From: DATKZS01 sp035527835 [NCBI: bacterium] | GTDB lineage: Bacteria; RBG-13-61-14 | Assembly: GCA_035527835.1 (NCBI GenBank) | Contig: DATKZS010000180.1 | Location: 1-29,335, forward strand | Direction of reading: 5' to 3' | DNA length: 29,335 nt | Shown here: piece after piece, positions 7,801-17,021 of the stretch | Layout: each line of letters starts with the position of its first letter | How positions within the stretch are numbered: position 1 is the stretch's first letter | The notes under the pieces: model-generated | Database searches by the model: none | What the model was told of the DNA's origin: nothing | Seen by the model: the letters and a program-made list of their open reading frames with translations, nothing else | Program-made: the position numbers and the translations under genes

Positions 7801-9456
7801 ATGATTGACACCGCTCGGATATTCAAGCTGAAGATGACCGCGGAGGAGGTCGAGAAGTTCCAGGCCTTTTTCATGGACAACTCCGGCCTGGTCTTCGAGG
7901 GCAGACGCATCCAGGAGATGGAGCGCGCCATTGCCCGGCGCATGATCGAGCTCGGGTTCTCGTCCTTCAGCGCTTACCACGACTACGTCTCCGGCACCCG
8001 GGAAGGCAAGGACGAGCTCAACGACCTCGTCATCTCCCTCACCGTGGGCGAGACCCAGTTCTTCCGCACCCCCGACCAGTTCGCCGCCCTGCGCAAGTAC
8101 GTGCTCCCCGAGCTCATCCAGCGCCAGCGCCGGAACAACCTGGAGCTCCGCATCCTCTCGGCCGGCTGCGCCACCGGCGAAGAGCCCTATTCCCTGGACA
8201 TCATGCTCAACGACCTGGTCCCGGACCTCGATTCCTGGAACGCCTCCATCACCGCCTGCGACATCAACCGCGAGTTCCTGCGCGCCGCCCAGGAAAGCAT
8301 TTACAGCGAGCGCAAGCTCCGCCTCGTTGACCCCGTGACCCGGGAGCTTTACTTCGAGCGGCTGGCCAAGAACCGCTGGAAGGTCGGCCCGGTCCTCCGC
8401 AGGAGGATCGAGTGGCACAACTTCAACATCACCGCCGATAACTTCGCGCCCCTCGCCAAGGGCGCCCGCTTCCATCTCATCCTCTGCCGCAACGTCCTCA
8501 TCTACTTCAACCTCAAGACCATCAAGAAGGTGATCGAGAAGCTTTACGAGCACCTCGAGCCCGATGGATACCTCATGCTCGGATACTCCGAGACCCTCTT
8601 CAAGATCAGCGAGGCCTTCCAGAGCGTGCACACCCCCGAGGCCTTCTTCTACCTCAAGACCGGCGCGCCCGCGCGGCCGGTCCACTCCCTTCCCGAAAAA
8701 CCCGAGCCTTACGAGCGCCGCGAGTTTCTCGAAGTCCTGGCCTCGCGGCAACACCCCTGGGTCGAACAGGCCAGGGCCGACGGCGCCAACGAGACCTCGA
8801 AATTTCTCAAGCTGCTCGCCTCCCGCAACACTCCGCCGCCCGGCGACGGCGCCTCCGCCCGGCCCATGAGCGAGCGCGCCGGCGCGGGACCGGCGCCGCT
8901 ATCTCCGCCTCCCCCCGCGCCCCCGGCCCGGCCCGCGCCGCCGCCGGCAAAGGCGCGGCATGAGAGCCAGGACGAGATGTACGAGGAGGCCCTCAAGCTG
9001 TTCGCGGAGGAGCGCTTCGACGAGTCGCGCCGCAAGTTCGAGGAGATGGAGCGCCATGACCCGTGCTCGGCGCGTGCCCACCTCGGACTCGGACTGCTCT
9101 ACGCCAACCTGGGGGTGGAGGACCGCTCGCGCGAGCTGGCCGAGAAGGCCCGGAGCTACAACGACCTGCTCCCGGAGATCTATTTCCTGCTCGCCCTGCT
9201 CGACGAAAAGAACGGACAGGTGGAGCGGGCCGTGGAAAATTACCAGCGCGTGATCCTGCTCGCACCCGATTTCGCCGTGGCCCACTTCAACCTCGCCAAC
9301 CTGCACCTCAAGCTCCGCCGCCACCGCGACGCCCGGCGCGAGTTCAAGAACACCATCGTCATCCTGGAGCGCGACCGCGACAACAGCTCGCTCCGGTTTT
9401 CCGGCGGGCTCACCCGCGAGTCGTTGATCCGGTTTTGCGAGATGCAGACGGAATAG
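7801..9456 (+). CDS. cheR: CheR-type chemoreceptor methyltransferase with C-terminal TPR repeats
   Basis: A 551-residue protein. Residues about 1-70 match the helical CheR N-domain and about 75-285 the SAM-dependent methyltransferase domain: 'VGETQFFR' near 82, the SAM-binding 'SAGCATGEEPYSL' near 120, 'LILCRNVLIYFN' near 225 and 'GYLMLGYSE' after it. A Pro/Ala-rich linker (about 355-385) leads to TPR repeats from about 390 to 530. CheR transfers methyl groups from SAM to receptor glutamates. CheR-TPR fusions are known from Frz-like and alternative-function chemosensory systems. It opens a five-gene operon with cheW, a REC-DUF4388 gene, cheA and cheB. The ribosome-binding site at the chosen ATG is weak. 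Confidence 0.93.
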   Translation: MIDTARIFKLKMTAEEVEKFQAFFMDNSGLVFEGRRIQEMERAIARRMIELGFSSFSAYHDYVSGTREGKDELNDLVISLTVGETQFFRTPDQFAALRKYVLPELIQRQRRNNLELRILSAGCATGEEPYSLDIMLNDLVPDLDSWNASITACDINREFLRAAQESIYSERKLRLVDPVTRELYFERLAKNRWKVGPVLRRRIEWHNFNITADNFAPLAKGARFHLILCRNVLIYFNLKTIKKVIEKLYEHLEPDGYLMLGYSETLFKISEAFQSVHTPEAFFYLKTGAPARPVHSLPEKPEPYERREFLEVLASRQHPWVEQARADGANETSKFLKLLASRNTPPPGDGASARPMSERAGAGPAPLSPPPPAPPARPAPPPAKARHESQDEMYEEALKLFAEERFDESRRKFEEMERHDPCSARAHLGLGLLYANLGVEDRSRELAEKARSYNDLLPEIYFLLALLDEKNGQVERAVENYQRVILLAPDFAVAHFNLANLHLKLRRHRDARREFKNTIVILERDRDNSSLRFSGGLTRESLIRFCEMQTE

Positions 9457-9486
9457 GCCCCGCCAAGGACCGCAAGGCGGCGGGGC
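9457..9486 (+). promoter_or_regulatory. Intercistronic hairpin between cheR and cheW
   Basis: GCCCCGCC (9457-9464) and GGCGGGGC (9479-9486) form a perfect 8-bp stem directly after the cheR stop codon. There is no T-tract and cheW has a strong GAGGGGAGG site right afterwards, so it is more likely an mRNA-stability or processing element than a terminator. Confidence 0.3.
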
Positions 9487-9506
9487 AGGCCCGAGGGGAG
9501 GATTAA

Positions 9507-10079
9507 ATGGCTGACCAGGACCTGGAAAAAAGCAAGATCGAGGAGCTTGACCCGGCCAAGATCATCGAGGAGATGCGCGAGGAATACTGGAAGGGAATAG
9601 CCCAGGCCGAGGACGAGACCGAGCAGCAGAGGGTCCAGCTCCTGGTCGCCGAGGTGGCCGGAGAGAAGTTCGCCATGGACGCCGTGCTCTGCCGCACCAT
9701 CACCAAGTTCGGATACGTCACCCGCGTGCCCCGGACCCCCGCATTCATGCTCGGCGTCATCAACCTGCGCGGACAGATCATCCCCGTCATTGACTTAGCC
9801 GCCCTCTTCCGCCTCCCCGCCGGCAATCAGCGCCAGCTCAAGCCCCGCCTGGTGGTGGTGGAGGTCGAGGGATCAAGGACCGCCTTTCTGGCGGACCGGA
9901 TCGAGGGAATTGACTTCATTGACCTTAGCCGCGTCCGCGAGTCCGAAACCATCTCGTCGCCCGTCAAGGCCGAGTACATCAAGGGCCACGTGGCGCCCCG
10001 GGAGGACGAGGGATGGATGACCTACCTCGACGTGGTCAAGATCATCGAGGGGCCCGAGCTCTCTTTCGGCAGGAAATAG
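9507..10079 (+). CDS. cheW: CheW-like coupling protein with N-terminal extension
   Basis: A 190-residue protein. The CheW fold runs from about residue 46 ('QLLVAEVAGEKFAMDAVLCRTI') through 'GVINLRGQIIPVIDLAALF' to about 180. The first 45 residues form an acidic helical extension absent from minimal CheW proteins. CheW links receptors to the CheA kinase in cytoplasmic arrays. GAGGGGAGG precedes the ATG. The next gene starts on the base after the stop codon. No receptor gene lies in the window, so its partner receptor must be encoded elsewhere. Confidence 0.92.
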   Translation: MADQDLEKSKIEELDPAKIIEEMREEYWKGIAQAEDETEQQRVQLLVAEVAGEKFAMDAVLCRTITKFGYVTRVPRTPAFMLGVINLRGQIIPVIDLAALFRLPAGNQRQLKPRLVVVEVEGSRTAFLADRIEGIDFIDLSRVRESETISSPVKAEYIKGHVAPREDEGWMTYLDVVKIIEGPELSFGRK

Positions 10080-11027
10080 GTGAAGGGCGTGCTCAAACTG
10101 TCAATATTGGCCGTTGACGACAGCCCGGTGATCACCGAGATGATCCGGGACGCCTTCTCGGCCGAGGGCTACAAGGTCATGGTCGCCCAAGACGGGGCCC
10201 AGGCCCTGCGCATGGCCCTGGAGAACAATCCCGACCTCATCATCGCCGACATCAGCATGCCGGGGATGGATGGATGGGAGCTGTGCTCCCAGATCCGCCT
10301 CAACCCCTTCACCTCCTTCATCCCCTTCATCTTCCTCACCGCCCGCACCGAGGCCCCGGACCGCATCCGCGGACTCCAGATGGGAGCTGACGACTACCTC
10401 ACCAAGCCCTTCGAGATGGACGAGCTCATCGCCCGCGTCCACCTCATCTTCCAGCGCATGCGCAAAACCCAGGAGTCAATGCTCGTCCGCGGCCAGCGCA
10501 CCCTCTCCGGATCCACCAAGGAAATGGCCCTGCCCGACCTCCTGCAGCTGTTCGGCTTGAACCAGAAAACCGGACTGCTCCGCATCAGCAAGCTGGGGCT
10601 GCCCACCGGACGCATCGCCTTCGAGAACGGCAAGGTCATCAAGGCCGAGCTCGGCCCGGCCCGCGGCGAGAAGGCGCTGTACCGCCTGCTCCGCTGGGAG
10701 GACGCGCATTTCGACGTGGAGCCGCTGCTCAATGACGAGCGCGACCCGGGCCTGCCGGTGTCGGTGGAGGAGACCCTGCTCGAGGGCATCCGGCAGATGG
10801 ATGAGATCGCGCAGATGGAAAAGGACCTGGGGCTCGCCAACAAGCGATTGAGGGTCGCGGCGCCGCCGCCCGAGTCCGGGCTCAGCCCCCGTGAGGCCGA
10901 GCTGCTGCGCGCCGCCAGCGGAGCCTCGAGCCTGCCCGAGCTCCTCGACGCCCTGCCCTGGACCGATTTTGAAATCTACCGCATGATCTCCTATTTCATG
11001 CGCAAAGGAGTCATCGCCGCCGGCTAG
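10080..11027 (+). CDS. Response regulator with REC and DUF4388 (PATAN) domains
   Basis: A 315-residue protein. Residues about 7-125 are a receiver domain with acidic Asp13-Asp14, phospho-acceptor Asp57 in 'IIADISMPGMDG', and 'YLTKPF' carrying the conserved Lys. Residues about 135-225 ('LSGSTKEMALPDLLQLFGLNQKTGLLRI...GRIAFENGKVIKAEL') match DUF4388, a domain associated with bacterial signalling outputs. The C-terminal 80 residues are helical. It starts with GTG directly abutting the cheW stop, with AGGA upstream; a GTG nine bases later is an alternative. It takes the place of CheY in this operon and is the likely phosphorylation target of the CheA kinase next to it. Confidence 0.9.
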   Translation: MKGVLKLSILAVDDSPVITEMIRDAFSAEGYKVMVAQDGAQALRMALENNPDLIIADISMPGMDGWELCSQIRLNPFTSFIPFIFLTARTEAPDRIRGLQMGADDYLTKPFEMDELIARVHLIFQRMRKTQESMLVRGQRTLSGSTKEMALPDLLQLFGLNQKTGLLRISKLGLPTGRIAFENGKVIKAELGPARGEKALYRLLRWEDAHFDVEPLLNDERDPGLPVSVEETLLEGIRQMDEIAQMEKDLGLANKRLRVAAPPPESGLSPREAELLRAASGASSLPELLDALPWTDFEIYRMISYFMRKGVIAAG

Positions 11028-11055
11028 GCCTGCCAGCCGGCCAAGGCGCATTGCC

Positions 11056-13341
11056 ATGGATGATAAGAGGAAAAAATATCTGAAGATTTTCAGGGCCGAG
11101 GCCGAGGAGCACATCTCCGCCATCAACAACGGCCTCGTCCTCGTCGAGCAGGGCAAGCATAGCGCTGAGGTCATCCACGACATCCTCCGCGCCTCCCACA
11201 CCCTCAAAGGCTCCGCCCGCATGCTCGGACTCGAGGAGATCGGGGACATCGGCCACAAGATGGAAGACATCATGAAGGCCGTGGAGTCCGGCGAGCTGGT
11301 CCCGTCGCCCGAAGTCGTGGACCGCCTGCTCGAAGGCGCCGACTGCATCGCCAAACTTCTTGAGCCCGACGTGGAGCTGGCAACCGTGGACAGCAAGGCC
11401 GTGATCGCCCGCCTCGTCTCCGCGATGCAGAAGCAGGCTCCGGCGCCGGAACCGCCGCCCAAGGAGGGCAAACCGAAGAAATTCCGGGACAAGGCCCGGG
11501 AGCCGGAGCCGAAAAAAGCGGAAACCACGACGCCCTCCTCTGGGCCCGGCCAGGCCCCGGATGAAAAAACGGCGCCCCCGGCCGAGTCCGCGGAGCCTGC
11601 TCCCGCCGCCAAGCAGAAGTCGGACACGCTCCGCGTCCAGGCCTCGCGCCTCGACAATCTCATTGATTACTCCGGCGAGCTCCTTATCAACCGCATCAAG
11701 CTGGAAACCAAGACCTTCAGCGCCAAGAGCATCCTCATGACCCTCACCGACCTCATCAACGGCTTCGAGGCGCTCACCCAAAACGGCGGCCGCAGCGCGG
11801 CCAAGCAAAAGCTCCAGGAGCTGCGCAACTTCTGCCACGAGTTCGTCCAGGAGTTTATCGAGGACGTGATCGAGCTCGGCGTCAACGTGCAGGAAATCCA
11901 ATCCAGCGCGCTCCAGCTCCGCATGACCCCGGCCTCCGACCTCTTTGACGAGTTCCCCCGCCTGGTCCGCGACCTGGCCCGCGACATGAACAAGGAAATA
12001 CGCCTCGAGATCCGCGGCGAGGATACCGAGCTCGACAAGCGCCTGCTCGAACAGCTCCGCGGGCCGCTCATCCACCTGATCCGCAACTGCTGCGACCACG
12101 GCATCGAGCCGCCCGCCGCGCGCGAGGCCAGGGGCAAGCCCCGCCAGGGCGCCATCACCGTCCAGGCCTATCACCAGGGGTCGTCCGTGCTCATCGAGGT
12201 CGGTGACGACGGCGCCGGCATGGACGCCGCCCGCATCCGCGAGGTGGCGGTGGCCCGCGGCATCATTGACGAGCGCGCCGCCCGTGAGCTCACCGACGAC
12301 GAGGCCTATTACCTCACCCTCCGCCCCGGCTTCTCCACCAGCAAGCTCATCACCGACATCTCCGGCCGCGGCGTCGGACTCGACGTGGTCAAGACCAACG
12401 TCGAGGCCCTGCGCGGAGACCTCGCCGTCCGCTCCGTGCCCGGAAAGGGCGCCGTCATCGAGATGCGGCTGCCCCACACCGTATCCATTATCGAGGCCCT
12501 GATTATCGTCCAGGGCGGCGACGTATACGCCATCCCCTTGACCGCGGTCGAGGAGGTGGCCCGCATCACCGTCAAGGACCTGGTCATGGACCGCGGGAGA
12601 GAAGCCGTCACCATCCGCGGCCGCCTCCTCTCCCTGGTCCGCCTCTCCGACCTGCTCGGCCTCGCCCCGCTGAAAGGCGACGAGGTCGAGCTCAAGTCCG
12701 CCGAGGACATGATCACCGCCGTGGTGCTCCGCTTCAGAAACCAGCGCCTCGCCCTCCAGGTGGACAAGGCCATCCGCGAGCAGGAGGTCCTGGTGAAAAG
12801 CCTGGGCGCCCAGCTCGCCCGCGCCCCGCTGCTCTCCGGCGCCACCATCCTCAGAAAAGGCGAGCCCGCCCTCATCCTCAACGTCTTCGACATCTTCGCC
12901 GAGGCCGGGCGCATCGAGGGCAAGGGCATCCTCGAAATGATCGCCGCCCGCGAGAAGCAGGAGCGGCCGCCCCGCGTCCTGGTGGTGGACGACTCCATTA
13001 CCACCCGCACCATCGAGAAGAACATCCTGGAGCGCGAGGGCTACGAAGTGGTGACCGCGGTCAGCGGCGAGGAGGCCCTGGTCGAGGTCGAGCGGTCCGA
13101 CCCCATGTTCGACGTCTTCGTGGTGGACGTGGACATGCCCGGCATTGACGGCTTCGACCTCACCGAAAGGCTCCGCGCCGGGGCCAAGACCAAGGCCATA
13201 CCCGTGATCATAGTGACCTCCCGGACCTCCGACGAGGACAAACGACGCGGCATCGCGGTCGGCGCCCAGGCCTATATCGTCAAGGGATCGTTCGACCAGA
13301 ACGTTCTCCTCGACACCGTCAAGAGCTTGATCGGGGAATGA
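11056..13341 (+). CDS. cheA: CheA-type histidine kinase fused to a receiver domain
   Basis: A 761-residue hybrid kinase. An Hpt domain with phospho-His48 in 'SHTLKGSARMLG' (about 1-110) is followed by a Pro/Glu-rich linker with no recognisable P2 domain (about 125-190) and a dimerisation/kinase core. The N-box 'HLIRNCCDHGIE' has Asn344, 'GDDGAGMD' is at 383-390 and 'GRGVGLDVV' at 437-445. A CheW-like domain spans about 480-620, and a C-terminal REC domain from about 635 has phospho-acceptor Asp691 in 'VVDVDMPGIDG'. This is the FrzE-like layout. It autophosphorylates on His and passes phosphate to receivers, in cis or to the REC-DUF4388 and CheB neighbours. The gene begins 28 bases after the regulator. 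Confidence 0.95.
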   Translation: MDDKRKKYLKIFRAEAEEHISAINNGLVLVEQGKHSAEVIHDILRASHTLKGSARMLGLEEIGDIGHKMEDIMKAVESGELVPSPEVVDRLLEGADCIAKLLEPDVELATVDSKAVIARLVSAMQKQAPAPEPPPKEGKPKKFRDKAREPEPKKAETTTPSSGPGQAPDEKTAPPAESAEPAPAAKQKSDTLRVQASRLDNLIDYSGELLINRIKLETKTFSAKSILMTLTDLINGFEALTQNGGRSAAKQKLQELRNFCHEFVQEFIEDVIELGVNVQEIQSSALQLRMTPASDLFDEFPRLVRDLARDMNKEIRLEIRGEDTELDKRLLEQLRGPLIHLIRNCCDHGIEPPAAREARGKPRQGAITVQAYHQGSSVLIEVGDDGAGMDAARIREVAVARGIIDERAARELTDDEAYYLTLRPGFSTSKLITDISGRGVGLDVVKTNVEALRGDLAVRSVPGKGAVIEMRLPHTVSIIEALIIVQGGDVYAIPLTAVEEVARITVKDLVMDRGREAVTIRGRLLSLVRLSDLLGLAPLKGDEVELKSAEDMITAVVLRFRNQRLALQVDKAIREQEVLVKSLGAQLARAPLLSGATILRKGEPALILNVFDIFAEAGRIEGKGILEMIAAREKQERPPRVLVVDDSITTRTIEKNILEREGYEVVTAVSGEEALVEVERSDPMFDVFVVDVDMPGIDGFDLTERLRAGAKTKAIPVIIVTSRTSDEDKRRGIAVGAQAYIVKGSFDQNVLLDTVKSLIGE

Positions 13342-13342
13342 T

Positions 13343-14563
13343 GTGAATAGAGGAAAGATAAGGGTACTCATCTCCGACGATTCCGCCGTCGTCCGCGAGA
13401 TTTTAAAGGACATGATCTCGGGAGAGCCGGACCTCGAAATCGCCGGCGAGGCCATGAACGGAAAGCAGGCCGTCGAGCTGGCGGAGTCCGAGCGCCCCGA
13501 CATCATCACCATGGACGTGCTCATGCCCGTCATGAACGGACTCGAGGCCGTCGAGCAGATCATGGCCTATACCCCCACCCCCATCCTCGTCTTCAGCAGC
13601 GCCCTCGACGACAAGGAAATGGACGTGGCCTTCCAGGCCATCGCCCGCGGCGCCCTCGACGTCCTGGAAAAACCCAAGGTCCCGTCCGGAGACCAGTACG
13701 AGCGCATCCGCCGCGACTTCCTCGACAAGCTCCGCATGCTCTCCCGCATCCACGTCATCCCCCACCTGCGCGGCAAGAGAAAAAAGAACCGTTATGGCGC
13801 CCCGGAACCTGAAGCAACACCGCCACCCCGGCGCGCCGAGCCCGCCGCGGCCCACGAGTCCAGGCCCGCTCCCGCGTTGAGCCAGCGCGCGCCCGAGCCC
13901 CGGCCGGGCGGCATGGACCAGGCCGCCCCCGAGCCGGAACCGTTCGATAAAGAGGTCGAGATCCCTGAATCATCCCTGGTGCAAACGCCGCCCCGCGGGG
14001 CCGTCCGCAGGAAGATGGTCGCCATCGGGTCCAGCACCGGCGGGCCCAAGGCCCTGGTCCAGATCTTCCGCCGCATCCCCGCCGGCTTTCCCCTGCCCGT
14101 GCTCACCGTCCAGCACATCGCCCCCAGCTTCGCCCCCGGCCTGGTGTCGTGGCTCAACCGCGAGTCGCAGCTATCCATCGTGCTCGCCCGCGATCGGACC
14201 CGCCCCGAGCCCGGCACCGTTTACATCTCGCCCACCGGCGTGCACATGGTGGTGGACAAGGGCATGATCCGGCTCACCGAGACCCCGCCCGTGAACTCCT
14301 GCCGGCCCTCGGTGGACGTGCTCTTTATTACCGTGGCCGAGAGCTTCGGCGAGTACGCCGTGGCCGTGCTCCTCACCGGCATGGGAAGGGACGGCGCCGA
14401 GGGAATGAAGGCCATCAAAGACCGCAAGGGAAGGACCATGATCCAGGACCAGGCCACTTCCGTGATCTTCGGCATGCCCAAGGCCGCCCTCGAGCTGGGC
14501 GCCGCCGACGAGGTCGTGCCCCTGTCCAGGATACCAGAGGCCATTGTCAGGGCCTTGAGATGA
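13343..14563 (+). CDS. cheB: CheB chemoreceptor methylesterase
   Basis: A 406-residue protein. The receiver domain has Asp58 in 'IITMDVLMPVMNG', then an unusually long Pro/Ala/Glu-rich linker (about 148-220), then the methylesterase domain with the catalytic triad Ser231 ('IGSSTGGPKAL'), His258 ('VQHIAPSF') and Asp350 ('GMGRDGAEG'). It removes methyl groups from receptors and may deamidate glutamines, opposing CheR. The GTG start lies one base past the cheA stop, with GGGGA upstream. It completes the adaptation pair of this operon even though no receptor is present. Confidence 0.95.
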   Translation: MNRGKIRVLISDDSAVVREILKDMISGEPDLEIAGEAMNGKQAVELAESERPDIITMDVLMPVMNGLEAVEQIMAYTPTPILVFSSALDDKEMDVAFQAIARGALDVLEKPKVPSGDQYERIRRDFLDKLRMLSRIHVIPHLRGKRKKNRYGAPEPEATPPPRRAEPAAAHESRPAPALSQRAPEPRPGGMDQAAPEPEPFDKEVEIPESSLVQTPPRGAVRRKMVAIGSSTGGPKALVQIFRRIPAGFPLPVLTVQHIAPSFAPGLVSWLNRESQLSIVLARDRTRPEPGTVYISPTGVHMVVDKGMIRLTETPPVNSCRPSVDVLFITVAESFGEYAVAVLLTGMGRDGAEGMKAIKDRKGRTMIQDQATSVIFGMPKAALELGAADEVVPLSRIPEAIVRALR

Positions 14564-14588
14564 GAGACCCGGGAAAGAGGGAGTTACC

Positions 14589-15272
14589 ATGAAGCACATG
14601 AAAAGCAAAGCAATGTTCGCGGCCGCGCTGGCAGCCGCCATCATCATGGCCGGATGCGCCAAGCCGGTCCAAGAGAAAAAGCCGGAAACAGACGCCGGGC
14701 CCAAGCACGAATACAAGGACATCAAGCCCGCGGTTTACGACGTGCCGCCCGGAGTCGCCGCCGCCCTGCCCGGACTCCTGAACGACAAGGTCTACGTCTA
14801 CCGCGAGATCGCCCCTACCCTGAACCTCGTGGCCTATGCCCCCAACTACTCGCTCCCCAAGGCCCCGCTCATGGCCGCGCAGGCCTTCGAGGCGCTCGCC
14901 GCCGTCCCGGAATTCCGCCGGGGCATCGAATTCTGGATCATCCAGATCCAACCTCCCGCCGGCGCCGAGCAGGTCCCCCAAAAGCCCGGGGAAGCCGCGG
15001 CTCCGCAAAACTCCGAGGTCTTCGTATGGGGAGTGAAGCCGTCCGAGGTTGACGAATATCTCAAATCCAAGGACCTGCTCTCCTTTATCAGCAACTCCGA
15101 ATACCTGCTGGTGAACGATGAAAACATCCCCAAGGGAGAAGCCAGGGCAAAACTGTTCCCCGGGCTGGCGCCGCCTCCGCCCCAGCCCGCGCCCGGCGAC
15201 ACCGCCGGCCAAGGCCTCGCGCCGGCGCCTCCCGCTCCCGCGCCGCAAGAGGGAGACACGGCCAATCAATAG
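14589..15272 (+). CDS. Predicted lipoprotein of unknown function
   Basis: A 227-residue protein with a signal peptide and lipobox 'IIMAGC' (lipidated Cys23). The mature part begins Lys/Glu-rich, contains a central folded region ('VYVYREIAPTLNLVAYAPNYSLPKAPLMAAQAFEAL', 'FWIIQIQPPAG') and ends in a Pro/Ala-rich tail of about 35 residues. GAGGGAG lies five bases before the ATG. It starts 25 bases after cheB and ends 16 bases before the MmgE/PrpD gene, so it may be co-transcribed with both. No family is recognised. A link to the chemosensory system is suggested only by position. Confidence 0.78.
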   Translation: MKHMKSKAMFAAALAAAIIMAGCAKPVQEKKPETDAGPKHEYKDIKPAVYDVPPGVAAALPGLLNDKVYVYREIAPTLNLVAYAPNYSLPKAPLMAAQAFEALAAVPEFRRGIEFWIIQIQPPAGAEQVPQKPGEAAAPQNSEVFVWGVKPSEVDEYLKSKDLLSFISNSEYLLVNDENIPKGEARAKLFPGLAPPPPQPAPGDTAGQGLAPAPPAPAPQEGDTANQ

Positions 15273-15288
15273 ATCGAGGGAACCAATC

Positions 15289-16962
15289 ATGTCCGACACC
15301 ATCATCACTGAAATGGCCGAGTGGGCCGCCGCCCTGGAATACGAGCAGGTCCCGGAGCGCGTCCGGGAAAAGGCCAGGCTCCAGCTCTTCTCCGTGCTCG
15401 GCGCCATCCACGCCAGCTCCCGCCACGAAATCGGCAAGGCCATCACGGCCGCCGTTGGGAGCTGGGCCGGAGACGGGCCCTGCACCATCATCCCCTCCGG
15501 CCGCCGCGCCGACCTCCTCTCCGCCGTCTATGCCAACGCCGCGCTCTCCATCGCCCTCGATTACGACGACTACCTCCTCTTCGGACACACCGGCCACAGC
15601 GCCGTCTGCGTGTCCCTGGCCATGGCCGAGCGCGAGAAGCGATCCATGAAGGCCGCCCTCGCCGCCCAGGTCATCGCCAACGAGATCGAGGGACGCATGG
15701 GAGCCGGCGTGGTCATGGGTCCGCACAACGGACAGGCCTGGTCGCACATCCACCTCGCCGGATCCGCCGCGGCCGCATCCAAGCTGATGGGCCTCTCCGC
15801 CGAGCAGACCGCGCACGCCATGGCCATCGCGCTCTATCAGCCCACCTACGTGCTCTACCCCGGCTTCATGGGGCCGGACTCCAAGGCCACCACCGCCGCC
15901 ACCCCGTCCGTCACCGGCGTGCAGGCCGCCATCCTCGCATCCAAGGGCGCCACCGGCCCGCTCGACGTGATCGAGCACCCGCAGGGCTTTCTCGCCCGCT
16001 TCTCCTACGTCCCCTCCCCTTTCTTCATCTCCGGGTTCGGCCGCGCCTGGACCACCGACACCCTGGCCTACAAAATCTACCCCGGCTGCGCCTACATTGA
16101 CACCACCGTGGACGCCGTGCTCAAGCTCCGCGAGCGCTACCGGGAGGAGAACGGACGCGACCTCGATCCCGAAGACGTGAGCGACGTCCTGGTCGAGGCC
16201 ACCATCCTTACCATCGAGATGGACAACCTCTCCAAAACCGGCGGCGCCTTCGACCCCCTGAACCCCGTGTCCATCAACTTCTCCATCCCCGGCAACGTGG
16301 CCATCGCGCTCGGCAAGGGCCGCCTCACCGCCGACGACCTTTCAAAAAAGGCGCTCCAGGAAAACGCCGACATGATCACCGCCATCTCCGGCAAGGTCAG
16401 GCTCAAGCACGACTGGGCGCTCACCCTGCGCTTCCTCGAAGCCATGGACCAGACCATCAAGCTCCGCGAGGTCGCGTCAGAGTTCAAGCTCACCCGCCTG
16501 GCCGGAATGAGAAGACGGATGCAGGACCAATATCAGAGCTCCATGGGCATCTCCCTCAATGACCTTAAAATCCTCTGGACCGAGCACCCCGAGGTCCGCG
16601 CCCGCCTCTGGAAGGGAATCAAGGACCGGATCGGCGCCGCCTTCACCCCCGCAACCCGCCGCGAAAAAGACGGCTACGACCTCGGCCGCTGCCCACTTGA
16701 CCGCTTCACCATGCCCTTCGCCGCCCGCGTCACCATCACCTTGCGGGGAGGGTTGTCCACAACCTGTCAACAGGATATCCCCTGGGGCGGACCCGGCCAT
16801 CCCCTTGACAGGACGCGCGAATTCGTGCTAGACAAATACTCTCGCGAAGCAGGGACGAATTTAGAGGATAATAAGATCAAGTCTTTAGTGCAGTCCGTGG
16901 AAGGACTGGAAACCAAGCTCACGCTAAAAAAACTTATGGAATACTGTTGCGCCGGCGATTAA
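15289..16962 (+). CDS. MmgE/PrpD family protein
   Basis: A 557-residue protein, longer than the roughly 450-500 usual for this family. The N-terminal helical domain is typical ('WAAALEYEQVPERVREKARLQLFSVLGAIHAS', 'NAALSIALDYDDYLLFGHTGHSA', 'AHPxG..ARF'-like 'EHPQGFLARF'). The C-terminal lobe carries an extra basic segment near residues 400-470. Known members include 2-methylcitrate dehydratase, cis-aconitate decarboxylase and related isomerases; this one cannot be assigned a substrate. The ATG at 15289, preceded by GAGGG, is preferred over an in-frame ATG at 15118 that would extend it with an Arg/Pro-rich shadow of the lipoprotein gene. No prpC or prpB is adjacent. Confidence 0.88.
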   Translation: MSDTIITEMAEWAAALEYEQVPERVREKARLQLFSVLGAIHASSRHEIGKAITAAVGSWAGDGPCTIIPSGRRADLLSAVYANAALSIALDYDDYLLFGHTGHSAVCVSLAMAEREKRSMKAALAAQVIANEIEGRMGAGVVMGPHNGQAWSHIHLAGSAAAASKLMGLSAEQTAHAMAIALYQPTYVLYPGFMGPDSKATTAATPSVTGVQAAILASKGATGPLDVIEHPQGFLARFSYVPSPFFISGFGRAWTTDTLAYKIYPGCAYIDTTVDAVLKLRERYREENGRDLDPEDVSDVLVEATILTIEMDNLSKTGGAFDPLNPVSINFSIPGNVAIALGKGRLTADDLSKKALQENADMITAISGKVRLKHDWALTLRFLEAMDQTIKLREVASEFKLTRLAGMRRRMQDQYQSSMGISLNDLKILWTEHPEVRARLWKGIKDRIGAAFTPATRREKDGYDLGRCPLDRFTMPFAARVTITLRGGLSTTCQQDIPWGGPGHPLDRTREFVLDKYSREAGTNLEDNKIKSLVQSVEGLETKLTLKKLMEYCCAGD

Positions 16963-17021
16963 TGCTCCCACGCTCCCCGCTCATCCGACAAGCTCCCGCT
17001 CCAAGCTCCTGATTCCAATGA

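Noticed and set aside
11011-13563. A very long minus-strand open frame antisense to cheA
   Set aside because: It is a by-product of GC-rich codon bias. The plus strand encodes an unmistakable CheA with all kinase motifs.
15118-15288. Upstream extension of the MmgE/PrpD gene by 57 codons
   Set aside because: It overlaps the lipoprotein gene in another frame, is Arg/Pro-rich, and lacks a ribosome-binding site. The ATG at 15289 has GAGGG and the normal family N-terminus.
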